DNA of 64,000 nt from Anaerolineaceae bacterium (GTDB lineage Bacteria; Chloroflexota; Anaerolineae; Anaerolineales; Villigracilaceae). The notes below the pieces were generated by a model. The model saw only the letters and a list, made by a program, of their open reading frames with translations. It was not told the DNA's origin and ran no database searches. A program made the position numbers and the translations under genes. This document shows, piece after piece, positions 57,476 to 64,000 of the stretch; position 1 is the stretch's first letter, and each line of letters begins with the position of its first letter. The DNA is taken from positions 124,001 through 188,000 of the forward strand of contig WOUS01000002.1 of assembly GCA_009772985.1 (NCBI GenBank), read 5' to 3'.

Positions 57476-60000
57476 CAATAGCCCACTCCAAACTGGACCG
57501 GGTCGGGGACCTCGATGCCGCGCGCCGACATCTCCCACAGGGTCAGGAAGGCCGCTTCGCGCAGGACCGGGTCGCCGCTGTACATGACCTGGAAGAGGAC
57601 GCCGAACACGCCCTCGTTGGGCATCATGCGCAGGTACGTCAGGGCGGCCAGGCGCTCCTCTTCGGCGCCGGTCTTCAGGGCGCTGAGCAGCAGGTCGGTC
57701 GGGGGTTTGTCGGGCGAGACGCCCAGCCCCTGTTTCCCGGCGAACTCGATCAGCCAGGGCGATTCGGACGGCGGGGGCAGGCGGCGCGGAACGTGCGGGT
57801 CGGGGCGCAGTTTGTTCTCCATCACTTCGGTGGCGGAGGTGCGGACGATCCACTCCTTGTCCTCCACCTGCATCTTTGCCAGCAGTTCGCCGGCCCACGG
57901 CTGGTGGACGCGTCCCAGGCCGTAGGCCACGGCGCGGCGGACGAGGATGTCTTCCACCTCGCTGCCTTCCATCAGGATGGCGTGTCCCTCGGCGGGATGG
58001 TCGGCCAGCGCTTCGGCGGCGGCGCGGCGCAAGTGTTCTTCGCCGTGGAGCAGGGCCGAGGCGACCCCGTCAATGGCGGCGGAGGTGCCGATCTTGACGA
58101 GCGCCAGGCAGGCGGCGCGCCCGACGTTCGGGCTGGGATGGTTGAGCAGGCCGGTCAAGTCTTCCACGGCTTTGGCGTCCTGGATGGCGCCGCTCCCCAG
58201 GGCGGACATCTGGAGCAGTTCCGCGGACGGGGAACGGAACAACTGCCGGAAGAGCGCCGCGACCGCCGGGTCGTTGCTGGCGATGAAGGCCGAGAGCGCC
58301 TGCCCGCGCAGGTTGAGCGGCTGGCCTTCGTGCTGGAGCAGTTCCACCAGGCTGGCCATCACTTTGCCGCGCCAGGGAGCGGAGCGCGGGGCGTCCCGCA
58401 GCCAGCGGGCGGGGGTGAGCAGGTTGCGCTCGAAGGGGCGGTCCATTTGCGCCAGCAGGCGGTCGGCCAGGAGCGAGGCGTCGCCGCGGGCGGCCAGGTA
58501 TTGCATGGCGAGGAATTTTCCGCTCCAGGGCGGCTGGTCGAGGACTGCCTCGGGTTTGTAATTGCTGAGCGCGCCGCCTGCCAGGTAGCCGCCGAAAACG
58601 GGATGCAGGAAGCGCATCCGGCTGCCGCGGTGCTGGGAGAGCAATCCGCTCTCGGCGAGTTTGGAGATCAGTCCCAGCGACGGGGCGGCGGGTTTCTCGG
58701 CCCTGCCCGGCTTCTTCCTCCCTTTGTTCGGTTCCGGCTCCGCTCCGGGCGCGGGGACCGGTTCGGGCGGCTCGTAGGATTTGATCCACTCACGCGCCTT
58801 GCGCGGGTCGAAGACCGGTTCGACGGCCAGGTGGATCTGCAAGGCCAGCATTTCGAGCGCCTCGCGCGGCGCGTCGGCCGGGGTGGCGCGGCGCAGGTGC
58901 GACTCGATGGCGTCCAGCGGGCGCGGCCCGCGCGCGTCGCCGGCGTAGGCGGCCCAGGTCTTGAGCGTCATTTCCAGCGGGGTCAGGAGGGCGGTATCCG
59001 CCGTCAGCCAGCGGTTGAGCAGGATGGGGTCCACCTGCTCCGGCCCGGTCTGCGCCCAGGCTTCCACGGCCACGAAGCGGGTCCACAGATCGCTCCATTT
59101 CCCGACGAATTCGGCGCGCTGTTCCGCGCCCCAGGCGGCCAGCGCAAAGGGGACGAAGTTGAGCGTGACCAGGCCGTCGAGATATTCGGGGCTGGCGGTG
59201 GTGACGATGCGCGTCTTTGGATAGGTCTTCTTGACGGCCTTGATGAACTTGACCACTTCCGTCAGGCCGGCGGGGGCCAGTTCGTCGGTGCCGTCAATCA
59301 GGAGCAGGGCGCGCCTGTCGGCGAAGGCGTTGCGCACAAAGTCGGGGATGCGTCCCAGGTCGAACATCGGCGCGTGCTCGGAGATGCAGTCAATCAGCGG
59401 GGCGAGCGGTTCGTCGGGCTTCTTGAGCGGCAGGTCGAGGTCCGCGACGTGGATGAGGAAGGGAAGTGTTCCCTCGGGCAGACCCGGTTCCGGGTCCCGG
59501 CGGGCGAGACGGGAGGCCAGGTAGGCCAGCGCCACTGTCTTCCCCGCGCCGGGCTGCCCGGTCAGGACGATATCCGAATCCCCCGAGAGCGCCTGGGCGA
59601 GGGTCAGGGTGGGTGTCTGGTAGATGCAGGCCAGTTCCGGCCAGGCGGGCAGGTAGGGGATGCTCAGCGAGACGGCGTCGTCGAGATGGACGACGTTCCC
59701 CGGCTCGATGCGCGGCGGGGGCGCCAGCAGGAGCGGCGGGAGGATGACTTCATCCAGCGAGAACAGCGGCGCGGCCAGGTGCAGTCCCTGGGCGTGCTTG
59801 AGTGCTGTGCGGCAGTAATGTTCCTCGACCGCGCTGGCGCTGCGCACTTTGGCTTTGGCTTCCTCCCGCCGGGCGCGCAGGCTCGCGCTCATCTGGCGGA
59901 AGACGGGCCGCATGGCCGACAGGACCCACCAGACCACAGTGGCGATGGCTACACCGAGCCAGAAGGAGAATGCGTGGATGTAGGGCAGTTGGATGCGCAT
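57475..60000 (-). CDS. Membrane-anchored NACHT NTPase with HEAT-like repeats
   Basis: The 841-residue protein has an N-terminal membrane helix (about 8-30) and a basic coiled stretch (about 32-60). A NACHT STAND NTPase module follows: Walker A GQPGAGKT (148-155), Walker B LLLIDGTDE (232-240, the DGxDE of NACHT rather than AAA), and a following helical arm. The C-terminal third (about 560-830) is made of HEAT/PBS-lyase-type repeats (AACLALVKIGTSAAIDGVAS; VRRAVAYGLGRVHQP). No effector nuclease is visible. STAND proteins of this build sense a ligand through the repeats. It sits inside the F420 operon, coupled to npdG. Signalling or anti-phage function is possible but unproven. Confidence 0.85.
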   Translation of the reverse strand: MRIQLPYIHAFSFWLGVAIATVVWWVLSAMRPVFRQMSASLRARREEAKAKVRSASAVEEHYCRTALKHAQGLHLAAPLFSLDEVILPPLLLAPPPRIEPGNVVHLDDAVSLSIPYLPAWPELACIYQTPTLTLAQALSGDSDIVLTGQPGAGKTVALAYLASRLARRDPEPGLPEGTLPFLIHVADLDLPLKKPDEPLAPLIDCISEHAPMFDLGRIPDFVRNAFADRRALLLIDGTDELAPAGLTEVVKFIKAVKKTYPKTRIVTTASPEYLDGLVTLNFVPFALAAWGAEQRAEFVGKWSDLWTRFVAVEAWAQTGPEQVDPILLNRWLTADTALLTPLEMTLKTWAAYAGDARGPRPLDAIESHLRRATPADAPREALEMLALQIHLAVEPVFDPRKAREWIKSYEPPEPVPAPGAEPEPNKGRKKPGRAEKPAAPSLGLISKLAESGLLSQHRGSRMRFLHPVFGGYLAGGALSNYKPEAVLDQPPWSGKFLAMQYLAARGDASLLADRLLAQMDRPFERNLLTPARWLRDAPRSAPWRGKVMASLVELLQHEGQPLNLRGQALSAFIASNDPAVAALFRQLFRSPSAELLQMSALGSGAIQDAKAVEDLTGLLNHPSPNVGRAACLALVKIGTSAAIDGVASALLHGEEHLRRAAAEALADHPAEGHAILMEGSEVEDILVRRAVAYGLGRVHQPWAGELLAKMQVEDKEWIVRTSATEVMENKLRPDPHVPRRLPPPSESPWLIEFAGKQGLGVSPDKPPTDLLLSALKTGAEEERLAALTYLRMMPNEGVFGVLFQVMYSGDPVLREAAFLTLWEMSARGIEVPDPVQFGVGY

Positions 60001-60011
60001 ACGTGGGCGGT

Positions 60012-60713
60012 TCAGCCGCCGTACAGGATTCTACCGCAGGTGGGGCAAAAGACCATCTCGCCCGCCATGCGGACGCTCTGCGCCAGCGCCGGCGTCAGGC
60101 CGGACCCGCAGGCGGCGCAGGTGTTGTCTGTGACGGTGGCCACGGCCACGCCGCGCCGCTGCTGGCGGAGCGCTTCGTAACGGGCCAGCAGGTCGGCGGG
60201 CAGCGAGGCCACGATGGCCTGCCGTTCGGCTTCGAATTTTTCGGCATCCCTCAGGAGCCGGTCGCGTTCCCCGGCCAGGGACTGGTTTTGTTGCAGCAGG
60301 CGGGCGGTGACCGCCTGCATGTTCGCGCGGGCGGCCTGGTCGAGACGTTCGGCGTCTTCGAGCGCCTGCATGGCTTCGATCTGCCGGTCTTCGAGCGTGA
60401 TGTGGTAACGCTTGAGCGAGGCCACGTCATTCTGCAGGTCCTGCAATTCCTTCGGGTTGTGGACGGCCCCGCCGTACAGGCTGGACTCGGCTCGCTCGAT
60501 CTTGACGCGCTGGGCGCGCACGGACTCCTCGGCCTGGCGCAGCGCCTGCTGTGCGGACCCCAGCCCGGCCGCGGCGGTTTCGGCCTGTTCCTTCGCCCGG
60601 CGAAGATCGGCGTCGTCTTCCAGTGTTTTCAGGATGACCTGCAGGCGGGCGCGGACCTTGTCCGTCTGGCTGTCGGTGTGCTGGAGGCGGTGGAGCGTCA
60701 GCGTCTGGCTCAT
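60012..60713 (-). CDS. Coiled-coil protein with C-terminal C4 zinc ribbon (CT398-like)
   Basis: This 233-residue protein is almost entirely a long antiparallel coiled coil (about 5-185, for example RVKIERAESSLYGGAVHNPK then ELQDLQNDVASLKRYHITLE). It ends in a zinc ribbon NTCAACGSGL and MVFCPTCGRILYGG (four Cys). The SLYGG..NPKELQDLQ segment is the hallmark of the zf-RING_7/CT398 family, which has been linked to assembly of other complexes but lacks a firm biochemical role. It opens the operon leading into the NACHT and cof genes, 11 bases upstream of the NACHT start. Confidence 0.85.
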   Translation of the reverse strand: MSQTLTLHRLQHTDSQTDKVRARLQVILKTLEDDADLRRAKEQAETAAAGLGSAQQALRQAEESVRAQRVKIERAESSLYGGAVHNPKELQDLQNDVASLKRYHITLEDRQIEAMQALEDAERLDQAARANMQAVTARLLQQNQSLAGERDRLLRDAEKFEAERQAIVASLPADLLARYEALRQQRRGVAVATVTDNTCAACGSGLTPALAQSVRMAGEMVFCPTCGRILYGG

Positions 60714-60755
60714 GGGGTGATTATATATTAATTGGCGTTTCAGGCAGGGACAAAT

Positions 60756-60782
60756 TGCCCGCCATTTTTTGGATGGCGGGCA
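60756..60782 (-). terminator. Hairpin terminator after the beta-lactamase-like gene
   Basis: TGCCCGCCAT and ATGGCGGGCA form a 10-bp stem around a seven-base loop; ATTTG follows on the minus strand. Confidence 0.7.
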
Positions 60783-60788
60783 GGTGGT

Positions 60789-62288
60789 TTACTGGCTCGG
60801 CAGGTTGAAGTAGTTGTAGACGGCCCGGGAGATCTCGGCAAACATGCGCGAGACCTGGTCCCAGAGGATCTGGTCGGGATGGTAGACGTAGATGGTCAGC
60901 ACGTAGTTGCCGCCCGGCGTGTAGACGATGGCCGCGTCGCTGACGTTGTACATGATGCCGGTGGTCACGTCGGTGACCCAGCCGTGCTTGTGCGCCACGG
61001 CGGTCCCTTCCGGAACGCCGGCCTGGATGAGTACGCCGATCTTGTCTTCCTCGAGCAGCTGGATCATCTGCTGGCAGGCGGCCTGGTCCAGTTGCCCGGA
61101 GAAGGCCAACAGCAACATGCCGCCATTGTCCTGCGCACACAGGTAGAGTTCGCTAAGCAGCATGCCCATGTCGGACGGGGTGGTCTGGTTGTACATGTCG
61201 GGGGCGGTGTCCACGTCGGTGCGCTGGTTGGCGGGGGTGTTGTACACCTGGAGCAGCGGGCAGGGATTGAACACGTCGCAGAAGAAGCCAGCCAGGAAGG
61301 TGTTTTCCAGTTTGAGCGCCTGCATGTCTTCGGTCACCACGAGCGGGCCGCGCCCGGGGTCAATGACGCTCATCAACCGGTCGGCGGGCGGGTTGTCGGA
61401 CTGCTTGATCATTTCGGTCAGCAGGGCCAGCGTGGCCTCGTCCGGCTTGCCGTTGGCGTGGCGGAAGGCCGAGATCATGATGGGAATTTTGATGGTGCTG
61501 GCGGCGGTGAAGGCAATATCGGGGTTGACCGAAAGGTGCGTCCCGTTGTAATAGCCGAAATGTAATTCCTGGCGGGTCTGCAGGTCGAACATGTAGAAGC
61601 CCACCACCCCGGTGAAACCTTCCTTCTGGATCAGGCTTTCGATGAGCAGTTGCAGGTTGTCCAGCGTCGGGCGGGAGGCGGCCTCGTTTTGCGAGGACAG
61701 GACAACGGTCCGGTTGGTGGGCGAGCGCATGGCGCGTTCGATCAGGGCGACGGCGGTATCAATATTCAGCACCTGGCCGGGCTGTCCGGGCAGGAAGTCG
61801 GCGCTTCCGGGGATGGCCTGGGCCGGGACGGGCGGCTGGTCGTAGCGGCTGGAGATTTCGTCACGCAGGTAGGCGCGCAGGCGTTCCTCCGTGATGGTGG
61901 CAACCAGCGGGACATCCGAGCCGACCGAGCGGCGGTTCCAGAGGTAGTCCCAGAAGCCGCCCCAGAACGAGGCGCCGGTGCGCTGCATGTCGGCCGCGGC
62001 GAGCATGCTTTCCAGGTTCAGTTTGAAGCCAACCAGGTTGGGTTCGAGCAGGATGACCGCGCCGCTGTACTGGAGTTCGACGGGTGTGGAGTAGACCAGG
62101 AGCAGGCGTTCGCGCGCCGCCTGTGGGTCCAGTCCGCCGACCTCCACGCCGGCGATGGTCAACTGGGGCGGGTAGTTGGAGCGCTGGATGCTATAGCGCA
62201 CCAACTGAAAGGCGGTCAAGACGAGCGCCAGGGAGATAAAAATGAGCGATACCCACCTCAAAAGAAACGATGTGCTTCTGACTCTCAC
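60789..62288 (-). CDS. Membrane-anchored class A beta-lactamase-like serine hydrolase
   Basis: This 499-residue protein starts at a GTG preceded by GGAGG and has one N-terminal helix (about 8-30). A VanW/YoaR-like peptidoglycan-associated domain follows (about 42-190, IAGVEVGGLDPQAARERL). The C-terminal half (about 215-495) is a Beta-lactamase2 fold with the active-site STIK (Ser264-Lys267) and SDN (297-299). The third motif is replaced by HKHGW instead of KTG, so beta-lactam hydrolysis is uncertain; a transpeptidase- or esterase-like role on cell wall is as likely. It would face outside the membrane. Confidence 0.85.
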   Translation of the reverse strand: MRVRSTSFLLRWVSLIFISLALVLTAFQLVRYSIQRSNYPPQLTIAGVEVGGLDPQAARERLLLVYSTPVELQYSGAVILLEPNLVGFKLNLESMLAAADMQRTGASFWGGFWDYLWNRRSVGSDVPLVATITEERLRAYLRDEISSRYDQPPVPAQAIPGSADFLPGQPGQVLNIDTAVALIERAMRSPTNRTVVLSSQNEAASRPTLDNLQLLIESLIQKEGFTGVVGFYMFDLQTRQELHFGYYNGTHLSVNPDIAFTAASTIKIPIMISAFRHANGKPDEATLALLTEMIKQSDNPPADRLMSVIDPGRGPLVVTEDMQALKLENTFLAGFFCDVFNPCPLLQVYNTPANQRTDVDTAPDMYNQTTPSDMGMLLSELYLCAQDNGGMLLLAFSGQLDQAACQQMIQLLEEDKIGVLIQAGVPEGTAVAHKHGWVTDVTTGIMYNVSDAAIVYTPGGNYVLTIYVYHPDQILWDQVSRMFAEISRAVYNYFNLPSQ

Positions 62289-62384
62289 GCGGCCTCCAAA
62301 GGGTTACACCTTGCGGGGATCAAAGGTGTGATGTTTATCCTGCTGAGATGGTAAAAAGTATAACACACTCCCTTCGCGCAGTTG

Positions 62385-62393
62385 TGCTACAAT
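62385..62393 (+). promoter_or_regulatory. Extended -10 element (TGCTACAAT) upstream of proline dehydrogenase
   Basis: TG-C-TACAAT (TACAAT at 62388-62393) has the same form as the elements at 3676 and 27554. The two palindromic elements 62408-62459 and 62483-62615 lie between it and the start codon at 62649. Confidence 0.5.
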
Positions 62394-62407
62394 CCGGTTG
62401 AGTAATC

Positions 62408-62459
62408 TGGAGTCCGAAGTCTCCCGACTTCGGCCAAAATCTGGAGATTTTGGACTCCA
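62408..62459. repeat. Double-hairpin palindromic element
   Basis: The outer stem TGGAGTCC/GGACTCCA encloses CCGAAGT-ctcccg-ACTTCGG and CCAAAAT-ctggag-ATTTTGG. The architecture equals 24043-24096 and 43279-43333 but the sequence is unrelated. Confidence 0.88.
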
Positions 62460-62482
62460 ACATGCTTTTACTGTACCATTCT

Positions 62483-62615
62483 CTACCGGACAAATCTTCT
62501 GGCTGGACGCGGACGAGCGCGGATGTACGCGGAATCAGGCTTTTTTGGAGTTTTGTCTCGGTTTTATCCGCGTTTTCCGCGTCAATCCGCGTCCCATTTC
62601 TCTTTTGTCCGGTAG
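62483..62615. repeat. MITE-like long imperfect palindrome
   Basis: The terminal arms CTACCGGACAAA and TTTGTCCGGTAG are perfect; inside, GGACGCGGA.. repeats pair with ..TCCGCGTCC. CTGTACCAT occurs on both sides (62471 and 62621). No coding capacity is seen; the rest of 62289-62648 holds only the promoter and 62408-62459. Confidence 0.8.
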
Positions 62616-62648
62616 CAAAACTGTACCATCCCATTTCACGAGGAAACC

Positions 62649-63608
62649 ATGCTTCGATCTTTCCTGATCTATCTTTCCAAAGCCGCCTGGGCGCAGCGTG
62701 CAGTGACAGGCTGGAAGTTTGCCTGGCGGGCGGCCAGCCGGTTCGTGGCGGGGAACACGATCGCCGATGCCATCAAAGTGGTGCAGGAACTGAATGCCAA
62801 AGGGGTTAACGCCACGCTCGACCATCTCGGCGAGAGCACGGCCACGCGCGAGGACGCGGTGCGCGCCAGGGACGACATCCTGGAACTGCTCGACCAGATC
62901 AAATGCTGCGAAGTGCGCGCCAACGTATCCATCAAGTTGACGCAGATCGGCCTCGCGCTCGACGAGAGCCTGTGTGCGGAAAATCTCGAGCAGATCCTGA
63001 CCCGCGCCCGCCAGCACGGCAACTTCGTCCGCATTGACATCGAGGACACGCCGTACACCGACAAGACCTTCCGCCTGTACCGCGCGATGCGGAAGAAGGG
63101 CTGCGATAATACCGGTGTGGCTGTGCAATCCTATCTTTTCCGGTCCGAGAAGGACACCCGCGAACTTCTGGCGGAGGGGGCGTGCTTCCGGCTGGTGAAG
63201 GGCGCATACAAGGAACCGCCCGAACTGGCCTTCCCGAAAAAAGCCGACGTGGACGGCAACTTCGACCTGCTGACCCAGATCATGATGGACGCCTCCCTGG
63301 CGAAGGGTTCCCCGACCCTCAGCGCCGACGGACGCTTCCCGCCCATCCCGGCGCTCGGCACGCACGATCCCAAACGCATCGAGTTTGCCAAGACCTATGC
63401 CGGGAAGATCGGCCTGCCGAAGACCGCGCTGGAATTCCAGATGCTCTACGGCATCCGCCGCGACCTGCAGGATGCCTGCGCGCAGGAAGGCTACCCGGTG
63501 CGCGTCTACGTGCCTTACGGAACGCACTGGTATCCGTACTTCGTGCGCCGCCTGGCGGAACGTCCGGCCAACGTGTGGTTCTTCGTCTCGAATTTCTTCC
63601 GCAAATAA
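62649..63608 (+). CDS. Proline dehydrogenase
   Basis: This 319-residue FAD enzyme oxidises proline to pyrroline-5-carboxylate and feeds electrons to the respiratory chain. It is the short monofunctional PRODH type: LDHLGESTATREDAVRARDD, VSIKLTQIGLALDE, FVRIDIEDTPYTDKTFRLYR, FRLVKGAYKEPPELAF and ALGTHDPKRIEFAK. EFQMLYGIRRDLQ and VRVYVPYGTHWYPYFVRRLA (the proline-binding Arg pair) end the barrel. AGGAAACC precedes the start. No P5C dehydrogenase gene follows within the window. Confidence 0.95.
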   Translation: MLRSFLIYLSKAAWAQRAVTGWKFAWRAASRFVAGNTIADAIKVVQELNAKGVNATLDHLGESTATREDAVRARDDILELLDQIKCCEVRANVSIKLTQIGLALDESLCAENLEQILTRARQHGNFVRIDIEDTPYTDKTFRLYRAMRKKGCDNTGVAVQSYLFRSEKDTRELLAEGACFRLVKGAYKEPPELAFPKKADVDGNFDLLTQIMMDASLAKGSPTLSADGRFPPIPALGTHDPKRIEFAKTYAGKIGLPKTALEFQMLYGIRRDLQDACAQEGYPVRVYVPYGTHWYPYFVRRLAERPANVWFFVSNFFRK

Positions 63609-63612
63609 AGCA

Positions 63613-63773
63613 AACCCCCGGCGTCTCGAAGACGCCAGCAATTCTCAATATGAACCATGTCATTGCGAGACGGCGCTCTTCCGTCGAAGCAATCCCCTGT
63701 TTTAGCGAGGAGATTGCTTAGCGAAGTGCGCTTGCAATGACATATTGAGAATTGCTGCGAAGACGCCGGGGTT
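63613..63773. repeat. Nested inverted repeats after proline dehydrogenase
   Basis: The outer stem CCCCGGCGTCT/AGACGCCGGGG and CAGCAATTCTCAATATG/CATATTGAGAATTGCTG (63636-63652 and 63741-63757) enclose GTCATTGCGAG, GAAGCAATC and GATTGCTT, GCAATGAC. The inner part is the widespread GTCATTGCGAG..GAAGCAATC bacterial repeat type. Confidence 0.85.
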
Positions 63774-63811
63774 TTTGACACCGCGGGTCTTTTCTGTGGT
63801 AAAACATGGGT

Positions 63812-64000
63812 ATGGCTGACTGTCCTCTCGCCCTGGTGACCGGCGCGGCGCACCGCCTCGGGCGCGCCTTTGCCCTCGCGCTGGCGCGGCAGGGATACGC
63901 CATTTTGCTGCACTACCACTCGGCAGCCGAAAAAGCCGCCTCGTCAGCCGAAGAAATCCGCGTCTTCGGCGTGCCTGTTTATCCAATACAGGCTGACCTG
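63812..64000 (+). CDS. Short-chain dehydrogenase/reductase (partial, cut by window edge)
   Basis: Sixty-three codons are visible, starting MADCPLALVTGAAHRLGRAF. The NADP-binding motif TGAAHRLGRAFALALA, followed by LLHYHSAAEKAASSAEEI, is typical of SDRs of the pteridine reductase or FolM-like branch. An ATG two codons earlier (63806) is also possible. TTGACA at 63775-63780 and GGTAAA 17 bases later could be a promoter, giving an almost leaderless message. The catalytic Ser-Tyr-Lys part lies beyond the window. Confidence 0.8.
   Translation, partial: MADCPLALVTGAAHRLGRAFALALARQGYAILLHYHSAAEKAASSAEEIRVFGVPVYPIQADL

Overview
This 64 kb window is GC-rich bacterial chromosome, most likely from a member of the Chloroflexota (Anaerolineae-like). 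The reasons are a coenzyme F420 operon (cofC, cofD, cofE, npdG plus a PPOX-class protein) outside an obvious actinobacterial context, ferredoxin-linked 2-oxoacid and aldehyde oxidoreductases, paired KimA-like APC permeases with TrkA proteins, and a very high density of short palindromic repeats. No rRNA or ribosomal protein operon is present, so the taxonomic call is an inference. Both ends cut genes: a MazF/PemK toxin at the left edge and a short-chain dehydrogenase at the right edge.

Layout. 1-9.5 kb: toxin-antitoxin pair, ROK sugar kinase, GH13 alpha-glucosidase with a coupled YHS-domain protein, LysM/M23-like lipoprotein, bifunctional NAD(P)HX repair enzyme, and an aldehyde:ferredoxin oxidoreductase with an SCP2-like partner. 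9.7-19.7 kb: polar amino acid ABC transporter (binding protein and permease, no ATPase next to it), tRNA-Leu(GAG), plsX, small membrane proteins, a DinG-type helicase with an exonuclease domain, and a stand-alone YedF-like protein. 19.7-28.3 kb: uvrB, lipoproteins, an ornithine cyclodeaminase-family enzyme, a large multi-GAF diguanylate cyclase and an MBL-fold hydrolase. 28.3-32.5 kb: an IS630 remnant, a restriction-modification pair, an EamA transporter, arfB and a degenerate second copy of the arfB tail.

32.5-53.5 kb is mostly minus-strand catabolic genes: KorAB, a fused XdhD-like molybdenum hydroxylase, its FAD subunit, an SsnA-like amidohydrolase and a dihydropyrimidine-dehydrogenase-like fusion. 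This resembles the E. coli ygfK-ssnA-ygfM-xdhD set, but it is broken up by a RAYT transposase with its REP palindromes, a membrane phosphodiesterase-like protein, an AT-rich CcrM-like methyltransferase island, and a four-gene potassium-transport module. 53.6-60.7 kb is one long minus-strand operon: zinc-ribbon protein, membrane-anchored NACHT/HEAT protein, npdG, cofE, PPOX protein, small membrane protein, cofD, cofC. 60.8-64 kb: a class A beta-lactamase-like protein, proline dehydrogenase and the start of an SDR.

The most striking signal is a population of unrelated-sequence palindromic elements. At least five sit inside conserved genes (GH13, EamA, XdhD, CoxM, CofE) as in-frame peptide inserts. 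Several share one fold, an outer stem enclosing two hairpins, although their sequences differ. A separate perfect-palindrome family (core GGACAAnTCTATAGAnTTGTCC) flanks the RAYT gene and recurs about 12 kb away, which suggests an active REP/RAYT system.
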